Below the pieces are notes generated by a model. It had not been told where the DNA came from, did not search any database, and saw nothing but the letters and a program-made list of their open reading frames with translations. 64,000 bases of DNA, taken from Theodoxus fluviatilis (taxonomy: Eukaryota; Mollusca; Gastropoda; Cycloneritida; Neritidae). Position 1 is the stretch's first letter. Each line of letters starts with the position of its first letter. The stretch lies in assembly GCA_034096865.1 (NCBI GenBank), contig JAWQFJ010028585.1, positions 1-64,000 of the forward strand. The letters are read 5' to 3'. This document shows positions 1-11,389 of this stretch, one piece after another. The position numbers and the translations under genes are program-made.

Positions 1-1255
1 TCCCCAAATACGACAGCTCTACCCAGAGCCTATCTCGCACAGTCACATCCCAGTTTGTCGCATCCCGTGGGTTTGGAATACTGGGCCACGCCCAAGTATC
101 CCGGTGGTGGTCCAACAGAACACACCACAAGTGATCACAGTCACTTTTCCTAACCTCCCTAATCACTAGGCCCACCACGGGGTGTAGCGTTCGGCATGCA
201 AACCAGGTAACCCCCCGTGGTGTCCTCATTGCATAACTTGCAATCAGAAAGCCGGACATCCTCCCGTGGTGGCCAACCACGTGAGGAGCCAGCATTAAAC
301 TCACCCTCCTCGAATTCCTCTTCTACTAGGAATTCCGTCTACTCTTAGAAGGTAACCAACCCCCCTTTGTCCATAGAGCTAGACTACCTATGCAAACCTT
401 AGCATAGAGAGAGACCGCATCTGCTCGTCTCTCTTTTTCCATCCCTTGCGGGAAATGGAGGGAAAACGTCCCATGACGGCACCCGCTACGTAGATTTCTC
501 CACGCCCCCTCGTCATCTTCCGCCACCGCGGTCAGAAGAAGAACGAAGTAGTTCTGGTACCAGAATCCTCTTACGTTACTTTAGCTACGAGTAACAATGA
601 CTGACACTGCAGCCATTCACACTGACCTATCCGAGGACAGTAAAATGCCGCGAACATTTTATCGTTACTTTACCTGTGAGTAACAATGACCGGTACCCCA
701 GTCATTAACCCTGACCTATCCGAGGACAGTAAATGTCGCTGGGAAGCGAACATTTTTATCGTTACTTTATCTATGAGTAACAATGACTGCTGCCGCAGCC
801 ATTAATATTCCCTGCGCATACATGCACTCATCTCAGCAGGTAAGTCGGGTCACCTCACCCACCCCCACAGGGAAACCAGGTGAGTCTCACCCAGACCACA
901 CCAACGCCCCTACTCCTCTAGGGAACGCAAAACATACGACCTCCCTCCCCTGACTTGCAACACCCACGTCGCATTCGCTCAGTCAGGTTCGCTCTCACTC
1001 ACACCAAGCAAGAGCGCTGGGACACCTTGCATCCTCCAAGGAGACCTGAGGTGTGCACCCCTCAGATTCCCGGAGAACAACAAGATGCCCAATCCTTCGC
1101 ATACACACCACAGATGACAATAGTCCACCCATTCCATCCAACAGAAATCTAAAATAACACTACTACTAAACACAACCAACTAGGGTGAACTACCTCTACT
1201 AGTGAACCGTCCATAGACAGCTCCTGTTCACTAGCACAAACAAAATTGAGCTATC
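1..1255. other. non-coding stretch downstream of gag remnant
   Basis: No ORF here has recognisable protein character. If the gag remnant at 1256-1806 belonged to a full LTR element, pol would be expected here on the minus strand, but none is visible. The only structure I can point to is the three-copy tandem repeat at 571-810. Confidence 0.5.
571..810. repeat. tandem repeat, about 3 copies, 90-98 bp unit
   Basis: Three diverged copies begin near 571, 661 and 758. Each starts with CGTTACTTTA, then GAGTAACAATGAC. The first two continue into CTGACCTATCCGAGGACAGT and a GCGAACATTTT tail; the third is cut short after the first half. Confidence 0.8.
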
Positions 1256-1806
1256 TTAATGGTGATAACTCCACTCAGAGGGCACCTCCTCCCTCTCCCA
1301 GACTCTATCTGGACACTCCCTAGCAAAGTGTTCACAGGAATTACAGATATAGCACCTTCTATTTCCCTGGGACTCTTTCTTCTTCTTCTTACATCCCTTT
1401 CCAGTCACACTCTGACATTCCCTCTCACGTCGGGCTCTCTCCTCAAATTCTCTAACCAGAAGCTGTTTCCGAAGTTCGCACACTTCTCTCTCTCTCTCAA
1501 CAGCCTCTCTTCATACAGGCTTCTTTCTCTCTCCTGCCTGTCCTCATACTCCTTCTTCCTCCTTTCTCGCTCTTCCTCGCGCTCCTTCTGCCTCTCAGTC
1601 CATTCTCGTTGCTCTCTCTCCTCCTTCCAATTCCGATCTATCTTAAAGACTTCCCAATCAAACTCCACCCGAGCTACTTCAGCTTTCTCCCGAACCAACT
1701 GTCGGGCTACAAAATCGGGAATATCGGAAGACGCTACCCCCAGCTCGACGGCTAGCGAGGTTAATCTAGCAAGCGCTCCCTCTCTGGGCTCAGCGCTAAA
1801 CGCCAT
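1256..1806 (-). pseudogene. LTR-retrotransposon gag remnant with CCHC zinc knuckle, frameshifted
   Basis: The minus-strand frame opening at 1806 begins MAFSAEPREGALARL. It has a short helical N-terminus followed by a very charged Arg/Glu/Lys coiled-coil-like stretch. Near 1485 the charged protein continues in another frame (ending at 1256), which carries a perfect nucleocapsid knuckle, CYICNSCEHFAREC (CX2CX4HX4C). The overlap of two frames that together form one gag-like layout implies a frameshift. Gag would assemble the particle and bind element RNA. No protease or RT follows within the window. A primer-binding-like site lies upstream at 2002-2018. The class is probably Ty3/gypsy-like, judged from knuckle, layout and PBS. 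Confidence 0.7.
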
Positions 1807-2001
1807 GGTCCTACTCGAATGTGAAACACCACAATACCTAAACTACGTCACACTGGGTAGACCTATGGAGAGAATACAACAAAGCAATGGCACAAAATAC
1901 CAAATCAAACAATTCCTTCATCAGTGGTCCAGTGTTCCCCAAGGTGTGGATGGTTCGACAAAATGTGCTAATTTTTCTCAAAAATTAGAAAATAGATAAT
2001 A

Positions 2002-2018
2002 TCCTGGCAGGCTCGCCA
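2002..2018 (-). other. putative tRNA primer-binding site of the gag-bearing LTR element
   Basis: On the minus strand the sequence is TGGCGAGCCTGCCAGGA. It resembles the TGGCGACCGTGACAGGA-type sites of Ty3/gypsy elements and lies about 200 bp upstream of the gag start. The preceding bases end in ACAG, compatible with an LTR end just outside. No second LTR copy is visible in the window. Confidence 0.4.
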
Positions 2019-4898
2019 CTGTCGCGTTTTTGCTTATCTTAAACTTTAAAAGTTAAAGGTTCCTTCCCAGAGAACGATATAATCGTCTCCAGGAGATGTA
2101 ACCCAGATAGACAAAATAGTTTACATGCTAAACTAAACCTCCACTCCTTGGGGGGACACCACAAACAGCAGAAAAAGTCAAGGTCTCAAATAATTACAGA
2201 CCACTGAATCTGGTTGAAAAATAAATAACAAGTTTATTCAACAGCTATCAACCCTTCCTGGCGGCACAGGACCGCAGAGGAGGGCAAGCAAATGATAAAT
2301 CAACAACTGAAGGAAAACCCAAAACAAAGTGGGACAGGCAGTGGGCAAGGTGGCACACTTCCACTTCCTGTCAGAATTCAAAAAAAATAAACAACAACAA
2401 CAATCTCAGGAACAAAGAAATGAAAACAATTCAAGGAATGCTTAATACCCCTATTCAAAAGCTACACCTAAGTCACCGGTGACTAGGGTAATGATCAGGG
2501 TACAAGAGAAAAACAATCTCTCAATTTCTTCTTCCTCTCACCACTTCACCTAAAACTGAAATAAATTCAACCACAACCCAAAACCAGAAATCTACAACCA
2601 TTTCCACCACTCGTTCTGACGACCACTTCAGAAACAGTGATAAATTCCTCAAACAGTGGAATAAAAACAACAACACAGGATATGACAGCCAGTCACTCCC
2701 ACTCCCATACACAACAGCACGCGCAGCAAACACTGCATACCACAAAACCCCCTTCCTTCACCTTGGCTTCCCCCACTTCCCCTAGTGGTGTCACTTCCGC
2801 CTGAGCGACAGGCAGTGAACGTAAACAAGGTAGATTCCGCTCCGCTCCACTCTCACTCGTGCAAACGCTCTTCGCCTAGCAACTCACACGAACCGTACAC
2901 GCACGTACAACCACTCCACGTCAAATATAATAACAAATGTGGAGATTAAATGGAAAAGAACCCATCTTACCATCACATCGCCAACCGCGTGCTTTCTCAG
3001 CTCAGCATACTCCGATCTCCACGTGGCTTTCCCCAGGCTCACGTGGTCGGAAACAACACGGCGATAAATGCAAACAAATCTCACGGAAAGAATCCCCAGA
3101 ATAACCAAACTCACTTCCACCTTTTTTCAGTCCACCTGAAAAGAAGACATTGTTCCAAAAAAACCCTTGAACAAGTCACTGAACTCAAACACAGTCTCCC
3201 TTGGAAGTCCTGGCGAAATACTCTCGTAGCCGACGCACGCCCGGCGTCACCCGGTGTCCATACAAGCAGAACCCCCCCCCGTGAATAAGGTCCCTTCCCT
3301 CTTGTCCGTTGGGAGATTAACCCTGACTTGCAAGCGTCTCGCTTAATTCCCCAAGTCAGCAACAGTTTAGAAGACGATCCTAAACTTCGGCAGAAATACC
3401 ACAGTCATCAGAGTTAGAGTGATAATTTCCGTCCTACGGAAGAACCAATTAAATAATCACTCTCCTCCCGTCGCATATTCACCTGCGACAATGCAGTCGC
3501 GCTATGACACCGCCTCCGAGCGAATGTACGCGCTAGCAATCCTCCTCCCCTCTGCCTCTGATACAATGTTCCCCTAATTGTTCAGGCCGCCCGTGCGGAC
3601 TTCTCCCACTTTACCCAAAGTGGATTTCGTTAGACTTTTAACCAACAGTTCCAGACCCGTCCTAACGAAATTGTAGCTAACGAGCTACGAACGAGAAAAC
3701 GATACTTGCACAGCCGTTAGAACCAAAACGGCTAGACGAAACGCTCCAGCCTCGCACCCAGGCTTCTCACAGCCGGTGCAGCATTCCCTCGGAGACGTCC
3801 AGACACCACGAGCTCCACCCGCGTGGACTCGATGAGACAGTACTGCAGGGCTCCACCAGTAGAGGACGCAGCACTCGTAGGAATACGTAGGCACGAAAGT
3901 AGACTGGTAGATCAGTGGACCGTAGATAACCAGACCAGCGGCCAGTAGCCCCGTGGCTAAGCAGCCCAAAACGCAAACAGCCAACCCTCACATCAGCAAT
4001 TTCAGCAATTTTCAGCCTGCAACACACAACGTTTTGCCCCAATAAGCAATTACCCTTTCCCCCATAGAATTTACTCGAGCGAGATTCAATATTTTGGCGA
4101 TGCATTTAGCCCAGACGCCCAGTTGAACTGCTTACTCATTCTCGGCAAGAAAAATCGAATTAACATCCATTTACTCATGAAATAAGTTGATAAATCATTC
4201 CCACACGGATTTACTTCAGACTTTAGAGGTACGAATCGCCCATACCCAAACGGATGGCCTATTTCCCGCCCAGATTAACAATCAAATACCCCACATGGTA
4301 AAAGCAATATGGCGAGACGCAATAGTCACCTCAGTCCAGGCTGTGGTGTGATCCACGGAAAACTTTGTCCTAGTCACCAGGAAAAACTCCTCTCCCCTTC
4401 TCACGTGCTCAACTACTAGCCTGAGTTGACACAGAGAAAATTCCACCAGGGCGACCAGACTTCGCCCATAAGCCGCACCGCGCAGCTCCCACGTTAGCGA
4501 CACCGAGGATGCGCGCTCGCTCCCTCCGTCCCAGGTCGACGGAATGCATCTGAGCTCTAAGACGCAATCGAGCCTCGGCGTCTCCTTCTCACGTGATTAA
4601 CCGCCAATCACTAATGAGAGATTTCCCGCCTCCGCTATCTTCTCCAATCACTACTCGCCAAGGTCCAGCGAGCTACGAGCCCCTGCTAACAATCGAGTAG
4701 ACCCCATAGATCTTACTCACTATAACCCCTCCGAAGACCCCCCTCCCCCTCGGGTTCCTCCGGAGCGAAGCTATAACATCCCACTACGCGGTAGCCACGC
4801 CCACAGCGACAAGCGCACGAGCGTAGACACGGAGAAGATTTATACACTAACTATTTACAATGGGGATGAATAACCCACATCACCCTTTTCGTCGCTCA
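2019..4898. other. non-coding; presumed LTR/leader sequence and unassigned DNA
   Basis: There are short shadow ORFs only. The left part probably includes the LTR of the gag-bearing element because it lies upstream of the PBS-like site on the minus strand. I could not place an LTR start, and I see no conserved protein, RNA gene or second LTR copy. Confidence 0.35.
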
Positions 4899-6600
4899 TC
4901 ATGCGACACTGGTGATACATTCCCCTGATGTCACAGGAGAAAGCGATGGATCAGTTCGAAACCTGCAAAGTACACCCACTAATGGGTTGATCAGATCTGG
5001 GCCTTGTAGCAGATGGTCGTTCTGGCTGGTGCCGCAGTATCTGGCATTGCAGTCGAAGACTACCCTGACCTTGTCAGGTTTTTCAGAGTGGTACACTCTG
5101 TGATGGGGAATGTACCACCTTGAGCCGGAGGTGTGCAGTTCCTCGATTGGGACCTTCTCCGCCTCTCCTCGTTCCAACATCTCTTCCATGAAGGACCTGT
5201 AGTATTGAAGATACACGGGTCTTTTCAGGAGTTGTCTCTAGAGGGAAAGGGCGCGATGGAGAGCACCATGACAATTGTTTGGCAGGGCTGGATCCTTTTC
5301 TTTGAGCGGGAGTGGCATCTCGTAGAAGCCATCACTCCACTGACGAATTCCTTCGGAAAGAGTTCGAAGGAACAAGTGATCTTCCTGCGACATCATTTCG
5401 GTGTGGCAGAGTCATGTAGGTCTTTCTCCATGAGATGCAAAAATTCTCCTGGGGTCACTTCTCGCACTTTAGTCTTGTAGACATGCGAGACATGACCTGT
5501 GTACGCTACGACTCTGGAGATTCTGTGATGACTTCGACCAACTGCGTTGAATGGCTCTGCGTCTGGAGAGGAACCCCCGATGATGCTCCACTCTAGGCGG
5601 GTTTCAACTGCAGAGGGACCAGAGCCTGAGACCAATTGTACCCGATGAGAAGACCTACGGGACAATCTAGTTTGGGTGTCAGAAGGTCTTTGACTCCGAA
5701 CAGATGAGGCCAACAACTTGCCGTCTCTGGTTTTGGGGATATGCGCTTCATCCACCAGGATGTGGTCCCTGGAGAAGACCTCTGCAGGGAGGCTGACAAG
5801 GGTGTTAGTGTTGTAGCCTCTGACCTGCAGGTCGGAGTACTTCTTGCAGCTGATCACTGCCTTGCTAGTCAGTGTTGTCATACGAAGGCTGCCGTGAGCT
5901 CTGGGGGCCTGCAAATGTTCGACTGCTGGTTCAGTGACGAATGTGGTGTCAGACATGGTGTCTACCAACGCGTAAACCAAAATTTCTGTCTGAGAGTTGC
6001 TTTTTGATGACAAATAGACTGGAACTATCATCAAGGTGAGTGTTGAATTTTTCTGACCTGAGAGAACTCTATGGGTTTCTCCTGCACTCTGACCACCAGT
6101 ACTAGGTTGGCTTGTCTGTTGGGGTTGTGACCCATCTGGCTCTGCATTTTGAGGTCGTGGTTTGTTTGGGTTTTGGGGGTGGGCATTGAATGCGTCATCA
6201 TGGAGACTGGTGGGATGTCTTTTTTTTAAGGTGGGGCACTCACTGCGCTGTTTGCATTTGCTGGACATGTGACCAGTCCTTAGACAGCCGAAACAGAGTT
6301 TTTCCTTTTAGACAAACTCTCTTTTTTCAAACATGGCCTTTCTGGCAAAGCCTCTGCATTCCGAAATACCATGTCCTCTTCGCTTGCAGAAGAGACAGGT
6401 GGGCTGCTGTCACTGTTGGTGACGAAGCCGTTTCTCTCGGTCTGGTTGGGTCCCTTGGTGTTGGACCGAGGGGTAACGTGAGAGTTAGAGCGAGGGGTTC
6501 TACTGTTTTGTTCACGACAATTCGTTATCAACTATGTGTCGTTTTCTCTCGGCAAATGCGTACGCAAAAGTTTACGTCTTTTGTCACCATTTCTAGAACT
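4899..6600 (-). pseudogene. BEL/Pao-type retrotransposon fragment: CCHC knuckle, DUF1758-like protease, start of RT
   Basis: In minus-strand order there is a knuckle near 6250-6300 (CFGCLRTGHMSSKC, CX2CX4HX4C). The 5393-6268 frame then has a retropepsin-like domain around YALVDTMSDTTFV and ends with EWSIIGGSS. The 4899-5216 frame carries BEL/Pao RT signature stretches, HHRVYHSEKPDKVRVVFDC and GTSQNDHLLQGPDLINPLVG. The knuckle, protease and RT lie in different frames and the RT stops before its catalytic centre, so the copy is broken. The canonical protease DTG is DTM here. BEL/Pao assignment rests on the linked DUF1758-like and RT signatures. Confidence 0.85.
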
Positions 6601-6875
6601 TAATTTTGAGGTGTTTGGGCCAGAGGCACTGCACACAAAAACGATGTAAAGATACTCATCGAAAAATGTCTGGTAAGAATCGGGAAAATACGGCCGATTT
6701 TCTGAAGAAAAAAAATCTTTGCAGAGAACAAACTAGCGACAACGGCAATGAGCTCCGTCGAGATCGGGTCAAACAGAGTTATCTTTTCCTATTTGGAGCA
6801 TAACAAACGCGTGTCGCTTACAAAATCTGTGAAAGACATGACTGTTTTTGGAGCAGACAGTTTGTTGTTTCTACA

Positions 6876-7095
6876 ATGGTGACCTCCTGCTGTGTGATGA
6901 ACTGCCACAATAAGCGTGGCAGAGAGAATGATTGACGTTTTTTTGTCATACCGCGTGTTGTAACGCGAATCGGCAAGGAAATGCTGGATCTCACAACTCG
7001 AAGGTGCCGTGAGTGGATTGCTCAACTGAACCTGAAATCACTCACTTTGGACACTAAGGCAGAGCGATTTGTTTGTTCGGATCACTTTGTAAATG
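6876..7095 (+). pseudogene. THAP-type zinc-finger domain exon, one in-frame stop
   Basis: From the ATG at 6876 the frame reads MVTSCCVMNCHNKRGREND, then TGA at 6933, then continues RFFVIPRV, CREWIAQLNL and FVCSDHFVNG. That is the THAP layout: C-x4-C at the start, the conserved W in the middle, and C-x2-H followed by F at the end, giving a C2CH zinc module of about 70 residues that binds DNA. A GTGAGA donor follows immediately at 7096, so this looks like a first exon. The single stop suggests a decayed copy or a base-call error. THAP domains occur in host regulators and P-element-like transposases; nothing here decides which. Confidence 0.75.
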
Positions 7096-7128
7096 GTGAG
7101 AATTTGTGTTTTGTAACTTAAAAAAATA

Positions 7129-7873
7129 CTAGAAAAGACGGAAAGAGAGTATGCAGGACAGATTACAGGGGAGAAAGAGAGGGGTACTGGAAGAAGCTTG
7201 GGACTCTACACAGCCTAGAGTTTGGGAACTGTCTAGATGTGGGTGCTCGGAATCGGAGAGTCGAGCTACAAGTTCTGGTAAGACTGCCATTCTGAAGAAT
7301 TCAGTTACTTTCGGCACATACTCATCCCAGAAAGCTTGGTCTGGATGCACACGCAATATCTGCACATCTACAGTTGTCCACACAACAAAGTCACAGTATG
7401 CCAGGCCTGTCAGAAATATCTGTGTCTGCACTTGACTGTAATATGGGTGTTGCTTTGACAAAATGACATGTCCATCCTGCCTTGAGAGACAAAACTGCCT
7501 GCCTTCCAGTTCCAAAACCTGCTCAATGGTGTGATACCTGTGCGAATACGGGCACTTAACCTCCACACAGCCTTTACGGAGTTTACCATGGCAATCACAC
7601 TGAATGATGGCATCTGGAGATGCTCCAAGAAAGGGATATGTAGGTGAAACATGAAGACCGCAGCTGCGCATTGTCATGTTGACGTGGAACTGTCCGCAAA
7701 TAGGTTGCTTTTGCTTTTGGTTCATTCTGCAGCCCCCATTGCGTTGCTATGGCTGAAAATTGGACTCTCCTGGGGTAGCATACCTTCTTCACCAGGCTTG
7801 CAGAAGGATGTGACAGCTTTGTGTGGCATGCTGCATGCATATTGGATGCGATAACTCTACCAGCTTTTGCCAA
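7129..7873 (-). pseudogene. YqaJ-like exonuclease domain ORF, frameshifted
   Basis: The minus-strand protein shows the YqaJ/lambda-exonuclease core in order: a leading NEPKAK segment, LGASPDAII (metal-binding Asp), VEVKCPYSHR (E-x-K) and YYSQVQTQIFLTGL (Gln motif). The N-terminal part is in the 7595-7873 frame and the catalytic part in the 7129-7725 frame, so one frameshift falls near 7700. Such ORFs are numerous in mollusc and cnidarian genomes, often with SWIM or THAP modules and probably mobile. It is convergent with the THAP exon on the other strand, so the two are not one transcript as they stand. No promoter or intron is evident. Confidence 0.75.
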
Positions 7874-10287
7874 ACATGCAATTAATTTGAAATTTTCAAG
7901 AGAAGTAGTTCACTCTATACTGGTATAACCAGTCTATAATTAATTATGCTAAAATTGTTACAAAAGCTACAAATTCATCATTTTATGCATGATACGTGAT
8001 ATGATTACTTGATATATTCTAAGCAATTTGCCAAAAAATGTGCCATTGCCGCAGATATTTTTATTTTAAAACTCCCCCCAAAATTACAATTGAATGCTTG
8101 AGTAATTTTGATATTACACAAGTCATAATTAGATTACATATGAGTGTGTCTACAATACTGGGAACAAAAGGGGGAAATAGAGCTAAAATTTCAAATTAAA
8201 ATCACAACAATATTTTGCAAGTTTATAGATAGCTAAACCAATGTAGAAACACATTTTGAAACAAAAAAATGAATATCTTTAGTAGTTGTACCGCAATCGG
8301 CATGTTTGCTACGGGGGGCATGCAGGCGTTATCCATGCAACACTGGGACACCATGCCTTGTATCTCACAAAAAATGTATGTGTTTTCTTAATTTTTCTTC
8401 ATTATGTAATAGATTACACTGCATCAAGTCATGACTAACAGATCTTGCACTTCTAACTTCATGTGTGAATGTCACATTTGCGTAAATGTAATGGGACACC
8501 GTAGCATCCATAACGACAGAACAAAACTTTGAATACAATAGCAAGGGAAAGTACAATTAAACGAAATTATTTTTTAATGTTACCATTATTACTTCTTGTT
8601 GTTGTGGCTCAAACAGAATTAACTTGTAGTAACTTGTTTTCAAAAAAAATTTTTGTATGACTAAGCGTTACAGAATTACGCGGGACACCATAATACCAAG
8701 GAAGAGGAAAAATGTGCACTCACACAGAAACAAGTTGAGATATGTACATTCTAAAACATTTATTTCAAAGGCTAATACAGTGATAATAGATGGTCAATAA
8801 TAGTATCTATAAATTTGCAGGTTCAACGCACTAAGATGAAAGATCGTACCCCTACCCCCTAAATGCAAAATAAAGCGTTTAACTGTGGTAAGCTAGAACG
8901 TCCATAAAAAATATTCAAGTGAGTACAAAAAAGACAATGTACATAATGTTAGTAAACTGACAATTTCTTTGTCAAAAGCACATAATAAAATAAGTTTTCA
9001 AGTCAGCAAAACACATTCTGTTCAATGTCACACACACACAAGTAACCAATCGCTCACTATTCTTGGAAAAAATGGCGCTGTCTATTGTCAATTGTTGGTG
9101 GCTGGAGGATCTCTACAGTGGCCTCGGCTCGTGTAATGACAGACAAGTCATCAATTTGTGGAAACACAAAGTAATTGACACATTTTCGCATGAACCGAAC
9201 CATGAATTCTCCCTGATTAAGATCACTTGCGGGGATCACAATGGCCACATCAACTAACTTTTTGTTCTTTAGTGAAGCAGATGGTCGAAGATGATGATGA
9301 AAACCGTCGATTTCACTAGCTACCTTCAAAACTCCGAACACACGTTAGCGATGCACCATGGACCTGATGCCGGGACACATCACTGTTTTTTGTGCTCCAC
9401 GACCGAAATAAGTTTGGATTTTCTGTGTAAACGTCATCAGTTTGTGCGGAATTTAGTGGGGAATGTCCTGACCTCTTTAAAATCGGTCGGAACCCCAGCT
9501 ACGAAAAATTGTTTGAGATCGTTTGGGGTGCGTTACCGACGCTACATTTGAGACACCACTGTGTTAAAATATTCTCAGCATCAAAATCTTTTGAATAATT
9601 GCAAACTATTAGGGTGCAAAATGAAGTACTTTTGGTATAGTTTGCTGATGTGCATAGTGGTCACGCTGAGCTTATGTTGTCGCCAACTTACGAACGTTTA
9701 AAAAGTGCATCGCAACGGGACACTTCGTGGTGCGTCCCTAACGCACAGTTTCGACCATAATTGTGCTAATATCTAGGTCTAAAGAAGAAAAAACCCAGTT
9801 TGGCCCCGATTTTTCAATGTATGAAGCCTAAATAAAAAGCACAAATTCTTGGGATAATGGACGGATAAAGTCACAATAGCTGTTTGAGTTGACCCACTGT
9901 TACCGTTCCCACTTTAGGAAGCCATTTTGGGTACACATTTCGAGATTTTATTATTAGTTTGGTATTAAAGTCATCATGCAGATTGCCAATAATATACAAA
10001 TTTATACATTAACATCATCTTAATGCATTGCCATCATTCAAATGATAGAAGAAGCCATATTTTGAACAAAATCTTTATTGCACCACACACACCATCAATT
10101 TGCTCAGTATTGTAGACACACTCATATGCTTAATAACTGAGGTGCTGAAAAATGTTACATCATATAAAATACATTAACAAAATCATCTTAACCTTACATG
10201 TCATTTGTTCAAATAAATATGCCATAATAATGAAAGTTTAAAAACAACTGATGTATCACTGAAAGGCTCTTTAAAATATATGTCAGG
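7874..10287. other. AT-rich non-coding DNA
   Basis: It is AT-rich with many short homopolymers. Short ORFs at 9057-9341 (minus) and 9291-9551 (plus) overlap and resemble nothing I recognise. I see no repeats with clear ends, RNA genes or splice-flanked exons. Confidence 0.5.
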
Positions 10288-11164
10288 AATGAGCGACTTT
10301 TTTGAAAATTATCTCCCTTGCCGCCGCTTGGCGGCGCGTCGGCTCTAAGGGGCTTGGTTGGTACACAGGACAAGTTCTTTCGCGTAGATTAGACCTGAGT
10401 GTTCGAGGTTTTTTAATTGTTTCCTTGCTGTCGCTTTCAAATCTGTTCACAGTACTAGGCTGGCTGGTTTACTTAGATGTGATTTTTTTTAATGCGTGCT
10501 AGCTGATATTAGGTTTAGAGCTTGAATTTTCAATGATATTACGATTACAACTCCAGTGTTCGAACCAATGAAAACCACGGAAAGAGATGGCCGTTTCTTT
10601 CCTTGCATCTCATTGGCCAGCTTGTCATGAGGTCAGACTGATCACGCGCTGACCTCATGACAGTTGTAAGCGGAAAAAGCGAGTTGTAAGCGTAATATCA
10701 TTGAAAATTCAAGCTTTAAACCTAATATCAGTTAGCACGCATTAAAAAAATCACATCTACGCTTACAACTCGCTTTTTCCGCTTACAACTGTCATGACGT
10801 CAGCGCGTGATCAGTCTGACCTCATGACAAGCTGGCCAATGAGATGCAAGGAAAGAAACGGCCATCTCTTTCCGTGGTTTTCATTGGTTCGAACACTGGA
10901 GTTGTAATCGTAATATCATTGAAAATTCAAGCTCTAAACCTAATATCAGCTAGCACGCATTAAAAAAAATCACATCTAAGTAAACCAGCCAGCCTAGTAC
11001 TGTGAACAGATTTGAAAGCGACAGCAAGGAAACAATTAAAAAACCTCGAACACTCAGGTCTAATCTACGCGAAAGAACTTGTCCTGTGTACCAACCAAGC
11101 CCCTTAGAGCCGACGCGCCGCCAAGCGGCGGCAAGGGAGATAATTTTCAAAAAAGTCGCTCATT
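10288..11164. repeat. 877 bp near-perfect palindrome (two 405 bp arms, 67 bp spacer)
   Basis: The left arm, 10288-10692, starts AATGAGCGACTTTTTTGAAA. It is the reverse complement of the right arm, 10760-11164, with about one substitution and one homopolymer length change seen by eye. The two arms therefore encode the same 66-residue shadow ORF on opposite strands. The spacer 10693-10759 is itself a near copy of an internal arm segment (about 10910-10977). It looks like a foldback or MITE-type element; no clear target duplication was found. Confidence 0.92.
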
Positions 11165-11389
11165 ACATGAGAAAGAATTCAAAACAGGGAACTGCACTGC
11201 ATTGAACTTGATTTGCAAAGGCCATCTGCCCATTGCAATTTTTACAAAAGCAATTACATGTACAGTACAATGCTATAATCTATGAGATACACATCATATT
11301 GGTTTCTTGACACTGTGGCAAATATTAAATAGCTTTCCTCTGATTTACATTGTCAAGACTTTAATGCACAATAGCTTGAAAAAAGGAGG

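Noticed and set aside
571..810. Possible CRISPR array
   Set aside because: Three diverged tandem copies without short repeats and unique spacers, in a eukaryotic context.
1259..1999. 246-codon Ser/Leu-rich plus-strand ORF
   Set aside because: It is the antisense of the charged gag region; Ser/Leu/Phe bias mirrors Glu/Arg/Lys codons.
10302..11150. Identical 66-residue ORFs on opposite strands
   Set aside because: A consequence of the palindrome, not evidence of a gene.
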